A DNA stretch of 64,000 nucleotides from Neofusicoccum parvum (Eukaryota > Ascomycota > Dothideomycetes > Botryosphaeriales > Botryosphaeriaceae). The stretch is from assembly GCA_020912385.1 (NCBI GenBank), contig CP087207.1, forward strand, positions 3,472,001-3,536,000, in the 5' to 3' direction. The translations under genes were made by a program, and so were the position numbers. Below, in pieces: positions 21,763 to 32,941 of this stretch. Numbering within the stretch: position 1 is the stretch's first letter; each line of letters opens with the position of its first letter. Under the pieces are notes generated by a model that did no database searches, had not been told where the DNA came from, and saw only the letters and a program-made list of their open reading frames with translations.

Positions 21763-23215
21763 GTACAGACTGATATTAACGCAACGACAAGCCATTCCGG
21801 TTACGACACAGATGCATGTTACGGCCTGAAGAGGTCTGATTAGATGGAGTTACGGCGCAAATTGCTGGCAGTTTGGTTTATCTTCGCTTCTTGTAGTATG
21901 ATTTGTATTCCCACTCGCCTGTTTCGTCACGCAGCTGTTCTGCTCTGCGACGCTCTGTTCATGTTGGGCATCTGAGTCAACGGGCGGCCATGTGCAGCGT
22001 TTTGCGAGCGGTCGACGTTTCCCTGTGGTTTTGCGTTGTGCTGTTTTCTCTGCTTCCTGATCACGACTTACGCGCAGGCTGTATGATTGCGGATGTTTGG
22101 CGGCGGGAGCTACGACACCTGATGACCCGTGACGTTCCTGGATTACGCGCTGTTACTGGATGATTTTAGTCGTAGTTGATGTAACGTGCTATGAATGATT
22201 CGCCGACGCTTGAGAGGCACAGCGAGTGAGAGGTGAGACGGGGTCGCACATGGTTTAGCAGCGATGCGCGCGGCCACAGAGACCCCGGCCTGGTGCGCAA
22301 ACGTGCTTGCGTGCCGATGTCGCGCAGGGCTCTGTTGCCAGGAGCTCAGGCCGGAGGGCAGGCCCAGGTTCTGCGGTCGGCAGCCGCAATCCCGACTCAG
22401 ACATCCATGCAGGTGCACATCACAATTCGCATCACAACCGCGTGCGCGTGCCTCGAGAAGTGCGCGCCTGGCCCGTCGCAGCGTCGCGTGCGCATCTGCT
22501 CTCGCGCTCTCTCCGCAGTCCACGCCCGCTGCGCACCCGCGACTTGCCGCTGAGGGCGCGCCGCGGCGTGCAATGCCTGGAGGTCCGGATCCGAGCTGAG
22601 CCTATCCAATCAGCCCGACGATACGCAAGCCGCAGCCGTTCTTGGTGCCTCGTCCCACTACTCCGCTTCCTCCGACGACACGTTTTCCAGCGGCGCCGCC
22701 GCAACGCCGCAAGCAAACTCGAGACAGCTGGCCCATCCCAAGCCCTCACGTCAGCCATCATCCCAACCACGAAACACCGGCGAGACACCGCGCAGAGAGG
22801 AATTGAGAGGAGCCCCCGAGGACGCTCGTGCCAGCCGCGAACAAGGCCCGTAATTCTCCCCTGACGGCCAGCTACCAAACCCCAAGCTCCCAAATCTCCG
22901 TCCCGACTGGGCCGTACGTCGCCCAGCCACTCCGGCCGCCCCTCCATCCGTCGCCTTTCTCTCTCCCTTCCCCTCCTCTTCCACAACAACCTCCCGAGAC
23001 CCGCGCCGCTGTTGGGCCGCGGATCCAGGCAGCCATCCTCAACAGCCCGCGCGCGCGACACACCGGACTCAGCCGCGTGCCACCTTGCGCAAACGCGCCC
23101 TGCGCCGCCGAAGAAGCTGCCGCGGTGCGGAAAAGTTTCCAACGATCTGGAGGGACACGCGCGGAGAGCGGCAAGGAGCTGAGCGGCTGAACAAAAAAAC
23201 AACACCGCCCCCACC
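21763..23215. other. Intergenic region upstream of EFR3
   Basis: About 1.45 kb. The first part is the forkhead 3' flank; from about 22.2 kb it is GC-rich with many overlapping open frames and no recognisable protein. The last bases before the EFR3 start are A/C-rich, as expected of a fungal 5' leader. Confidence 0.5.
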
Positions 23216-26200
23216 ATGAATTCCCTGCGGCAGTCGTGCCGCCCAAAGCACCAGGTCTTGATCCTGAAGTGCTACCCGCGCCTGCAAAAGGGCTACCGCG
23301 AGGAGGAGATCAAGCCCAACAGCTCGGAGCTGAGCTACCTGCTCTTCTACGCGAGCTCGCGCCGGACGAAGCTGGTCAAGGTCGGCGACTTTTTGGACAA
23401 GAGGACTGCGGGAGACGTGTGGAGGAGCAGAATTGCGTAGGTGCTCTCGGCTTTCCTTTTGCCGTGTTCGCGGACTGTCGCGGAGGCGGTTGGGCATGCG
23501 CGCATCCGGGCGAAGTGGCTTGTTGGCGAAGACAGCGCCGCGTGGGAGAGGGGCCGTCCGCAGAACAGGGTTGCTGACTGTCTATCGTGTGCAGGAACGT
23601 CCTTATTACCCTCCAGATCCTCCAGGCGCTCATCGAGAAATGCCCGAAGGACATCCCGCTCTACGCCAACAGCGTCATCAGCGTCCTGCGCACCATCCTC
23701 CGCTCCAATGATGTCACCATGGTCGAGGCATCCGTCCCCATGTTCGAGGCCTTCTGCGAACATCAGGACCCCGCCGCTCTCGCTGCAGACAATGAATACC
23801 TCACGCAGTACGAGGAGATCGTACAGCTGTACGCCGCATTTGCGAATAAGGAGGGTGAGCAGCCTGCGGCCGCCGGTGCGCCCCTGAGCTGGCCTGTCGT
23901 CATCAGATTCCGGAAAGCGGGCCTGCGCGCGCTCAAGGCGGTCGCTGCTTCGGAAAGTTTGGGATCCGGAAAGCAGTTATCTGTCATCGTCCCGGTCATA
24001 CTGGTAAATCTGTATGCGGACAGTGGGTCGTACCTCACCCGGTTGGAAGTCCGCGAGAAGGAGAAGGAAGAGCAGGATAAGGAGGCTGCATACGCCAGGA
24101 GAAAAAGCACGTCCACCGTGCCCGGTGAAATGGAAGGAGACGCACTTGCTGCGTCGGGGACTACGGAGGACGCGGATAAGATTGCTGAAGAGGAGGCCGG
24201 AATCATCGCGCTCCAGGCGTTAAGGAATATTTTCACAGCTGTCAGCCGCGACCAGCTACGGCAGGCCACTCTCGCGGCCATGAAGTTCATTACCGCGCGG
24301 GTCAAGTCGAACGAACACTTCCCGAACGGTCTTGTCGACGGTTCGTGGCCGGCGGAGTTGTGTGGGATGATGTGCAGATGGACACCCGTGCAGGACCGTT
24401 ACGTGATGCTCGTTACTGCTTCCAGCTCGCTGGTCCGGAGCAAGGTTGTTGAGGACGACCTTGAACGGCAGTATGTCCTGGCGACCATCGTGGGCTGGCT
24501 TCTCGGAGACTCGCGCATCAACTTCATCGGCTTGAGCGTTATGGATGTGTTGGTCGGCTTGATGGGACACATCCTCCTGCTTCTCCAAGTCGGCAGCTCT
24601 GCCTCTCTCACCAACGGCGCGGACGCAAAGGGCAGCAAGGAAAGCGTTGGAGGCACGGAAACCGCAAGCACTGCTGACCTGGGTGAACGGGTATCCACCC
24701 CGTCTGATGCTCGGAAAAAGCTTCTCCAGCAGCTGAAGAAGTGCGTCTCGAACCTAGCCACGCACATTTACTACACCGATCAGATCCCGGACATGCTCTC
24801 TGCGGTGCTTGCGCGGTTGAAGCCGACTGGCGCCGAAAGCTCCATAGTCTCCAAAACTGCTGCTGCTATCGAGGACCCCAGTGGCACTGTCGAGTCGGTA
24901 GCAAGCTCGGCACACCTTCACGATAATCCTGGCGCGGATAATTTCTTTTCGTTTGAGATGGCGAGGGTGATCGCCTTGGAAGCGATCAAGGATATCCTGC
25001 ACGTTGCCAACTCGCATGGCAGGGACGTGGACAGCGGAAAGGGTTCTGTCGGCCGCAGTCGTGCAGGTGTCGATGTTTGGGAGGGCACGCAGTGGTTGCT
25101 TCGGGATCCGGCTTCAAGAGTAAGGAGAGCATACGCGGATGCGCTGCTCATCTGGTTGGAGTTGGAGCTCAAGAAGGCGGATCTCAGGGCCGTTCCTGAC
25201 GGCCATTCCCACAAGGCTGAGAAGAAGGACAGGAAGGATGGGGATAGCCTCGTGAGGAGAGCTGTCAGCAACGCGAGCCCGAGCTCTGGCGCGAGAGACA
25301 AGAGTCCGAGGAGGTTCAGGACCAGCTTCCTTCAACTGCTCCATCTCGCCGTGTACGAGGACGCGCACCAATTTGCACAAGCAAGCGGTGCGGAGGCAGA
25401 CCAGGAGTTCCTGCTCTTGCACCTTCTACTGGCTCGCCTGGTGGCCAAGCTCGGTGTCAATGCCATGTGCACCGGCCTGCCGATGGTCTTCCGGTTGCAG
25501 GAGGATATCCCGATCGTGGAGGGTGCGGCGGCGAAGATCCGCATTGGCAGTTTGGTCCACGGCTACTTCTGGGCGCTCTCGTCCAGCTTCAACTTCGCGG
25601 CTAGCCCGCCGGGAATGCAGATTGGTACGGAGATCAACAGGCGGAAGGAAGCCGGCATGTGGCTGGAGGGCGTCTCTGTGCCGCCGGCTGAGCTCAAGGA
25701 TATTGAGAGTGTGGCAGGTTTGAAGAGCTTGTCGGCGGACACGGTGGGCAGCGAGGCTCTGAACCCGTACGACAACCGCCAGGAGCTTGTGGAGCGCATT
25801 GCGGAAGGCTACTCGGATACCATCTACTCGCCACCGACCAGCGCGCCCGGCAGCCCTAGCCGTTCTTTCTCCGTCTCCCTCAGCATTCCTTCTTTCTCCG
25901 GCGGCTTGATGGATGATCCCAGGGAATCTCAGCCGCTTCCGAAGTCGAACATCCTGCCACCAAAGGTCAAGGAGCAAATGATGGAGCTGTGGAACAAGGA
26001 GCAGGTCCTTGCGGCCATGGCGGCCAACCACGACGCAAGCTCAGCGTCCGGAAGCCTCAGCAACTCTCACCGTACACGGCGCGCACACTCCGCCGCAACT
26101 GCGACGGGGGGTGACGCAAGAGCCTCGAACGGTTACCTGGGCGTCAATATCCCAACCGGCCATGTCAGCCCGATGCCATCTCCGTCGATGATGGGCAACC

Positions 26201-26994
26201 ACCGCTCCGCCTTGGGTGCATTGAACGACGGCCAGCCGCGCTCTCCTGGAACGACATCCTCGATGCGCTCCGCCATCCGCCTCGACGACCTGAAGAAGGT
26301 CCTCACCGAGAAGGGCGATGCCCCGCTACCCATGACCCGCCGTGGCCGCAGCTCCGAAGGCGAAGGGGACGACGGCGACAGCGACAGCATGATCTCGGCC
26401 GACTTCAGCGCCAGCGAGTACAGCTATGCCGCCCCAGGGTCGAGCTACAGCCACGGCACGCAGGGCGAGGACGGCCAGACGCGCCCACCTCTCTCCACCA
26501 TCCCCTCCAGCACCATGGGTTTCGACGGCGACGGTGATGCCCCACCTGTACCGCAGATCCCGACCGCGTTCGCCGGCGAGGGCACGCCTGCGACCACAAC
26601 CGCGCCCCCAACCAACGGAACAGCAGACGCTACGGAGAACGGCACGCGTCCCTACACCGCCAGCAACCCGCAGGTCATCACGCCCGCATCGCGCACCAAC
26701 AGCCTCGGCGCCGCCAACGCGGCCGGCGCCCCCAACGGCGGCGCGTCGCTGCGCGCCAGTCGGAGCGTCAAGAGCCGCGCGGGCCAGAGCATGAAGAGCG
26801 GCCGGGGGCGGTCGCGCAGCAGGAGCATCGTGACGAGCGGAGGAAGAAAGGTGGAGAGCAGCGGGCGGATGGATGTCGGGGGCCTGCTGGCAGGGATCGG
26901 AGTAGATGATGACGATGACGATGGGGATGAGGTGGGTGGGTTGTTTGGCGGGAGGGGGATTGCCGGGGCTGGAGCGATCAAGGCGCCGTATTGA
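23216..26994 (+). CDS. EFR3: Efr3 plasma-membrane scaffold for PI 4-kinase (Stt4 complex)
   Basis: Peripheral plasma-membrane protein that anchors the Stt4/PI4KIIIalpha complex with Ypp1. Exons 23216-23436 and 23595-26994 (intron 158 nt) encode 1206 aa. The N-terminus (MNSLRQSCRPKHQVLILKCY) has the basic, Cys-containing start typical of Efr3, where lipid binding or acylation occurs, followed by helical repeats (ELSYLLFYASSRRTKLVKVG, LITLQILQALIEKCPKDI). The C-terminal ~350 residues are Ser/Pro-rich and disordered. The splice joins RIA to NVLITL and keeps frame. Identification rests on the N-terminal segment and overall layout. Confidence 0.9.
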
Positions 26995-29900
26995 GGCGAT
27001 CTGACCGAGTGGTGCGGTTGAGGGAGAAAGGGGAAGGGTTTGTTAGACATCAGCGAGCGTTTTTTGCTTTTGGGTTTTCTGTGCGTTCACGGCCGCTAGG
27101 GTTTCTTCGTTTGGCTACGGAGAACGGGAAAAGAAGAATAGGGTCCACTGCTGCGTGTCTGTGAGAGTGAGAGAAGGCGATGGGGATGGATGAAGGGTTT
27201 CTAGAGGGGTTGCATTAGGGTATGGGATACCACCTTTTTTGATAGTCTTTTTTTAGTTTCTTCTTCTTTTCGCTTCTTCGGGTTTACTTCTTTCTTGTTT
27301 ACTTACTTTACTTTTTTCTTCTTCTACATTTTATGCAGAGCAGAGCAGAACAGAGCACAGCAGATGTCGTTTCCGGGAAACCCCTTTTCTTTTCTTTAAG
27401 CCAGGTTGGACTGACTGACTGGCCGACTTTTCCTCTTTTCTTCCCTTGTCTTTACACTGTTAGACTCTCGCTTGCTCTTGCTGTCCTCCTGTTCGTCGGC
27501 TGTTTGCTGCGTCTGCTCTGTCCGCCCGTCTTGCTTCGCGTCCGCTTCTCCTTCCCGTCGCCGTTCGTCACCTTCTTTACCGCATGTCCCTTTCCGTCAC
27601 CTCTCTGCGGCATCTGTCGATACATGTCTTGGTCCAGGGCACATTTTCTCCTCCTCATCTTCTACTCCATACATAGTGTATATAACTGCCGTATCAGCGT
27701 AGCATAGCGTTTTGCTTTTCGTCTCCACTTCTGTCGTGTCGTCTTTTCGTTGGCCCGTTTTGCTGCTTCGATTTTCTCTTTGTTCTTTTTGGATAGGGCT
27801 GTCTGAGTGCATCGATCGGGTCATCAACTGGCCTGGGAAGGAGGGACTAATGATGGGGGGAAAATACATACATGTAAGGGGTGGTAGTACATGCATGGAG
27901 GTTCGTGTAAGTCTGTAGCCAGTGTCTGAGGACTAGGGGTGGCCAAAATAATCAAATGCTTGTCCGCGTCTGTTGTGTTTGTCTGCAGATACTGTACCGA
28001 TGTGAGCCAGGATCGTGCGGCCGTGGAATAGATCTGGGCGCCTGCGTCAAGAAAGATGCCATTGGGGCTCATCTGTCACGCGCGCGTGCCGCAGCTGTTG
28101 AGGGTGCGGGAGCGCACGTGGTTGCTCGAAAGTGGCCGCTTCATCCACACTTCAGGGTTGCTTGTCCTCCTTCCTCTCGCTATCTATGTGCGCAAGCATG
28201 TCCACGGTGCTTCACAGCCCATCATGCTGCACTGCTTTACCCTTGACCTGTCAGCCACTGCCCTGGCTTTGTTGTACCAGAAAGTCCCACTCGCGAGTGC
28301 AGCTCACAGAGAGAAGTCCAAACGCGCATGATGGAGTGGGGTCCTCTGAGTGTATGACCATCAGCAGCAGTCTTACATGACGCTGTGTTCCATCAGACAT
28401 GCAGGAAGAGTGTCAGCATTGTCAATCCACAACGGTGATCTACGTACCACTTCTCCTATCAATGTCCGGGACCACAAACTGCAGTCACCGTAGTATATAG
28501 AAGGAGGGAGACCGGCCAGTATATCGAGATCTCCATTGATGATTCACAACCTTAGCTCTACGTCTTTCCAGAAGAAGGACGTATGGTACAGGTTTGAGTT
28601 AAAAAGAAAGGCAACGATGAAGTGAAGGTTTTAAGCCCCTCACGGCGGTGCCCTTGCAAAGTCATGAGCTTAGTATCAGGCGCCCCGCAATAATTCTAGT
28701 TGTCACCGGACGGACTCGCTAGAGTGGCAGGTGCTGACGGTGGAGAGGGGACTCACGGGACTGTTGTGGTCCTTTGCCGCAGCTGATCAAATTCAAGCGC
28801 TATAACGTAGGGGGTCTCTGCATCCACCAAGCAATATCTTCAAGCAAGTCACACTTTCACCTAAGGGAGAAGAGAACACTCAAACTTTGTGGCTTTTGGA
28901 AACTATGTCAAGACATGAGGTGACTCTCCGGTCCCCTAGTTTGTTCTCGCAGCGCCGCAGACGAAGAGGGGATTTCCTACAGCGCGCTGATGATCGGAAG
29001 CAAGATCATTTTCTCGTGAGAATAATCTTCAATCTGGAAGCAATTTGAACATCACTACCGGTGGATGATGCTGTCCCTCAATCACGCGTACTCGACGCTG
29101 CCCTCTTAGAGAGATCTTTCTACCCGCAGAGGAACGAGAGTGTCAATGCGAACAGCATAGAAACCTAGAAGTACTAAGGGCCAGATGGTGGCAATTATTT
29201 CCCAAAACCCCTCTCCCACAAAGAAAAAAAAAGAGCCCCTTTGCTGCGTAATTCAGATAGCAAAAGACGGGCAGCCTCAAAGTTGTTTTAAACAATCTCA
29301 GATCTGTAGCTCACGTGTTGACTCTGGTACTCCTGTGGCTCATGAGAATTCCCAAGGCTTCATCAAAAATGCCATGTGCTCGAAATCAACATGCGCCGTG
29401 CCGCAACGGGGGCGCGGTGGTTTAAAAGTGGCAGCATGCTTCCGCATTTAATTTCCTACGAGTCACAAGCAAACCATATCTTAACAGATATAGTGTCTCA
29501 TACAATGACACTGGGCTTAATGGTGTGCAAAAAGCGGATGAACTCCTTCGGGCACATTCGACACATCAGATCATTCAATGACTCCTTGTCCTCGCCGCTT
29601 GATCCTGCGGCGAGAATGAAGTGGATTTGATCATCAGCACTGGCCATATATATTAAACGATATGCTTATGAAAGAAAACATCTATGCGTCATCAAGGCTG
29701 AATGCTGCTGACTGTGCTTGATTGATGCTGCCTGAACTGAGAGTTACCTGAAGGACCGTCGATAAAGGGCGCTTCGAGAATTGTGAATGGATTGGAAGCC
29801 AGCATGTGGAGAAGAAAACAAGTGAGGTTAGTACGCAGCCGCAGCTTTTTCACAGCAAGAGGTGTTGCAGCCCCAAGGCACGTATACGAGCTACAGGCCA

Positions 29901-30058
29901 TGGCGAATCTGGTTTCAAGCCTTTTGCATCTCTTGCGGCCACGCATGCACCTGAAACTCGGAGACCAATGAGTGTATCCGTAAATGTCATAAGAAGACTT
30001 CCAAAGGGGTATGTTTCCCAGCCGACGTAAAACGTGGACTGCCAAGTATACGAGCTAC
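26995..30058. other. Large gene-poor interval
   Basis: About 3 kb downstream of EFR3 with no supported gene. It starts with the EFR3 3' flank and a T/C-rich tract (27233-27328). From about 28 kb base composition is more AT-rich and only short random frames are found. I saw no transposase, reverse transcriptase or NLR fragment. It may be decayed repeat DNA, but nothing specific is legible. Confidence 0.5.
27233..27328. repeat. Pyrimidine-rich low-complexity tract
   Basis: About 95 nt of almost pure T/C on the plus strand, made of TTCTT and TTTAC-like blocks, about 240 nt past the EFR3 stop. A short CAGAG-type run follows at 27335-27364. It could be 3' UTR sequence or a plus-strand promoter tract; no gene follows closely. 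Confidence 0.6.
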
Positions 30059-30140
30059 CGTATGGGTAGCTGAAGTATTTATCGGATGACTTTAGTAATC
30101 AAACCCAAGTACTTATGCAACCGAAAATACAAGTTCCACG
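30059..30140. repeat. MITE-like inverted-repeat element, copy B (degraded)
   Basis: The left arm GTATGGGTAGCTGAAG (from 30060) and the internal block GACTTTAGTAATCAAA align with copy C (ATGGGCAGTAGAAG and GACTTTGGTAATTAAC). Differences in the arm are mainly C-to-T type (GTATTTATC against GCATTCGTC). The right arm, near 30121-30140, is only weakly recognisable. Confidence 0.45.
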
Positions 30141-30155
30141 ACCACGCTCGCGATC

Positions 30156-30665
30156 TCAATTAGCCCCCACTGCTTTGCTGCCCTGATACACGCCACTGTA
30201 ACCCTCGACAGGCTCACTCATCTGGTGGAAGACCAGCTGAGCGAGCCTCGCGTTATCATGCAACCGGAGACCGAACGGATTCACGACCTGCAGCAGGGCT
30301 CCCACGGCACCCTGGTAGCCGCTGTCCATGACGCCAGCGCTCAGGAGAGCGCCGGACCTGAACAGCGAGCTCCGGACAAAGATCTGGCCCATGGCATCGA
30401 GAGGGACGGCGACGGTCTCGTTGAACTCGACGAGATAGGAGCCGTGAGGGAGGTGGACCCCCGTTTTTGCGTCGGCGGGTGTGGGGAGTGCTTCCGCGGA
30501 CGCTGGCTGGCGCAGGCGGTTGTCGAAATCGACGGTGCCTGCGGAGGTCCAGGTGAGGACTCGCTTCAAGGTCAGGTCCACGCCGCAGGGCTGAGCCTGT
30601 AAGGGTGTGGATGCGACGCCGCTGACGATCTTGCGCGAAATGAGCGAGCGGCCAGGGAGTATCAT
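30156..30665 (-). CDS. dUTPase/dCTP deaminase-fold protein (archaeal-type)
   Basis: Single exon, 169 aa, starting MILPGRSLISRKIV at 30665; the frame is open further upstream to 30818, but that extension lacks family similarity. Landmarks are QPCGVDLTL near the start, IFVRSSLFRSGALLSAGV, and MDSGYQGAVGALLQVVNP, matching the RSSL and AGxxDxGYxG motifs of the Dcd/DUT superfamily. The C-terminal GYSGVYQ also fits. The proteins remove dUTP or deaminate dCTP; which activity applies is not decidable here. This single-domain type resembles archaeal/bacterial enzymes rather than the trimeric eukaryotic Dut1. It lies in a gene-poor stretch, flanked by inverted-repeat elements. Confidence 0.85.
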   Translation of the reverse strand: MILPGRSLISRKIVSGVASTPLQAQPCGVDLTLKRVLTWTSAGTVDFDNRLRQPASAEALPTPADAKTGVHLPHGSYLVEFNETVAVPLDAMGQIFVRSSLFRSGALLSAGVMDSGYQGAVGALLQVVNPFGLRLHDNARLAQLVFHQMSEPVEGYSGVYQGSKAVGAN

Positions 30666-31794
30666 ATTGTGAGAGAGTCGGAGGGACGCGGGCGGAGTGG
30701 ATGGAGTTGCTGAGCGAGAAAGGTGAGTGGGGAGCCAGCATGTTGCTACAGCAACCCATACGAGGTTGGTTCTGACAGTATTGCAACACCTGCATACTTT
30801 CATGAATAGTTGGAACATTAATCCCGATGAAATTGTGCAGTGGATGGAAGTCGATCCTATGCGGATGAACGCTCAAGTTGATAGTACAACCGATGGACAT
30901 ATGGCTTGGATTCTGCCTGCCCGCTCATACAAGATGTGCCTATAATTCTGCGGAAAAGAGCTCATCGGCTTTCATTATCTTTAAAGTGCGGTGGGACTGC
31001 TTTCGACACTGGAAGATTTCATCGGTCAGTAAGGATGCTGCATCTCAGTGACTTGGCTTGAAATTGTCAGTTGGTCCCACCCATTTAAATGCCAAGGTAG
31101 AAAACGGCTGTTAGCCGGAGGGAGGGGCTGAAGCCGAATTAGAGAGCCTGTCAGTAGCACTTCGACATCCAGGAAGTGTAGGCCGTCCAGTATTGTTCCG
31201 ATGCTAGTGAAATATTGGCCCCTCGGAGGTTAAAGAATGGCCGTAATCCAAGGCTGCGTTTAGCATTTGAACCCGCCTCTGAGCGCACATACTGGGATAA
31301 TGGATCACGGGCTGAGTATGGTGATCCGCTGGCTGGGCGCATTGACGACTGGCTGTCAGTTGTGCGGATACGGCTGACGGTTCCCCGTCTTGTGACCTTG
31401 CACAATCGCTTCACGCTTGGCTTCTCGTCATTTAGTAATTTCTTGTTGTCACTGCTTGAATCAGTAAAGTGGATCTTTGATATCAGAGTGGGTCGCACAA
31501 ACAATAGGCAGGTTTGACTCACTCATGGGCAGTAGAAGCATTCGTCCATATGACTTTGGTAATTAACTCAAAGTTTTTTGCGTCCGTACGAATGCTTCAT
31601 TTACCTATCTAGATACTTGCTGGTTTGGCGCGGTTGGAGTAAGAACCCCTCCCTGTACTGCTATTTTTATTTCTACATTCTTGTTGTGACGTACAGTCAT
31701 TGTGATTTAAATCACGGAATAAGATATGTCGCTAAACCAATTCTTCCATAAACACCGCAGGATCGCTCTCTGCCCTGACCAACGCAGTCATCTA
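30666..31794. other. Intergenic region with an inverted-repeat element
   Basis: About 1.1 kb of AT-richer DNA upstream of the dUTPase-like gene and downstream of the aldo-keto reductase. Element copy C lies at 31521-31610. No gene was seen; a 100-codon plus frame at 31215-31517 matches nothing known. Confidence 0.5.
31521..31610. repeat. MITE-like inverted-repeat element, copy C
   Basis: Arms: CATGGGCAGTAGAAGCATTC on the left (31524) and GAATGCTTCATTTACCTATC on the right. The centre ACTTTGGTAATTAACTCAAAG is itself nearly palindromic. In reverse complement it is colinear with copy D over its whole length, including the centre (ACTTTGA..AATTACCAAAG) and the outer CCCATGAG end. Confidence 0.65.
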
Positions 31795-32766
31795 CTACCT
31801 CTTGTTGTCCTTGGCGAAAGAGTGATAGTTGTCGAGCGGCGAATCCTTCTCGATCAACTTCCACACCTCCTCAATGCTCTTCACCGACTCCGGCTTCAGC
31901 GGACCCGCTTCGAGCCCCTTGAGCGTCTGCTCCAGCTGCGCCGGCCTGCTGGCGCCGATGATGATGGCGTCGCCCTTGCTCACGTCTAGCGCCGAGTGGA
32001 ACGTCGCCCAGCGGTACGCAAGCATGACGCTGGAGTCGCCCTCAGCCTTCGCGATCTCCTTCCAGCGGCGGAGGCCGTCGATGATGGCCGGCTTGTTGTA
32101 CAGCGTGTTGTACATGTTGCCGCCGAAGGTGGATGCGTCGAAGCGGCCGCTCGCCGCCTTGTTGGCCAGGTCGTCCGGGTCCTTGGCGAAGAGGCCGCCG
32201 GCGAGCGGCGAGTAGGCGTAGAAGGCGATGCCGAGGTCGCGGAGCACCGGGAACAGGTTGGTCTCGATGCTGCGCGCGACGGCGTTGTAGTTGCCCTGGT
32301 AGACGGTCGGCACGACGCCGCCCTTGGACTTGGCGTACGCGTGGATCTTCTGCACCTCCTCCGGCAGGAAATTGGACAGGCCGAAGCGGGCGAACTTGCC
32401 CTGGCGGTGCAGTTCTTGGATCGTGTCGACCGTCTCCTCAATGGGTGTGTCGGGGTCCGGCGCGTGCAGGTAGTAGATGTCGACCTTGTCTGTCTTGAGC
32501 AGAGAGAGGGACTCGTTGAGCCCGCTGATAAGCGAGTCGCGGCTCAATGCCTTGGACGCGAAGCCGGGGGCTTTGGTGTCAATGATGAAGGACTTGGGTG
32601 CGCCAATCTCACCGAGCGTCTTCTCGCTGTTATCGTATATCCGGGCGGTGTCGATGTTTTTGATACGGTAATCATTGAGAACGCGGACGAATTCCTGGAG
32701 GTCCTCCTTGGAGGCGGATCCAACCTGGTGGGAACCAAAGACGTAGGTCGGGTGGGCATGAGCCAT
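31795..32766 (-). CDS. Aldo-keto reductase (aflatoxin aldehyde reductase/AKR7-like)
   Basis: Single-exon cytosolic NADPH-dependent oxidoreductase of 323 aa. The catalytic tetrad is visible: Asp in NIDTARIYDNSE with Tyr in the same segment, Lys in FIIDTK, and His in IYYLHAPDPDTP. The C-terminal region carries the cofactor-binding block IIIGASRPAQLEQTL. The short N-terminus and QGNYNAVARSIETNLFPVL resemble the AKR7/aflatoxin B1-aldehyde reductase group. It probably reduces aldehydes or ketones; the natural substrate is unknown. Its 5' leader contains a four-unit minisatellite, and a TATAAA lies about 170 bp upstream of the start. Confidence 0.93.
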   Translation of the reverse strand: MAHAHPTYVFGSHQVGSASKEDLQEFVRVLNDYRIKNIDTARIYDNSEKTLGEIGAPKSFIIDTKAPGFASKALSRDSLISGLNESLSLLKTDKVDIYYLHAPDPDTPIEETVDTIQELHRQGKFARFGLSNFLPEEVQKIHAYAKSKGGVVPTVYQGNYNAVARSIETNLFPVLRDLGIAFYAYSPLAGGLFAKDPDDLANKAASGRFDASTFGGNMYNTLYNKPAIIDGLRRWKEIAKAEGDSSVMLAYRWATFHSALDVSKGDAIIIGASRPAQLEQTLKGLEAGPLKPESVKSIEEVWKLIEKDSPLDNYHSFAKDNKR

Positions 32767-32792
32767 GTTGAGCTGGGGATTGTGGTGTTCAA

Positions 32793-32878
32793 GTGAGGTT
32801 GAGTGCTTTTGGGAGTGAGGTGAGTGCTTTTGAGAGTGAGGTGAGTGCTGTTGAGAGTGAGGTTGAGTGCTTTTGAGA
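32793..32878. repeat. Minisatellite, four units of 21-22 bp
   Basis: Four head-to-tail units start at 32793, 32815, 32836 and 32857 with the core GAGTGCTTTTGAGAGTGAGG. Units 1 and 4 are 22 bp and units 2 and 3 are 21 bp, differing by one T (ggttgag against ggtgag) and a few substitutions. The array begins 27 bp upstream of the aldo-keto reductase start and lies between it and a TATA-like site. Confidence 0.9.
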
Positions 32879-32935
32879 GCGGGGTTGGAGATTTCCGTTG
32901 CTATCTCGTCAACCCCACAACGAGCATTGCAAGCA

Positions 32936-32941
32936 TTTATA
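32936..32941 (-). promoter_or_regulatory. TATA-like element of the aldo-keto reductase gene
   Basis: TATAAA on the minus strand, about 170 nt upstream of the reductase start codon. If used, transcription would begin upstream of the minisatellite, placing the repeat in the 5' UTR. Distance and sequence are suggestive only. Confidence 0.4.
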
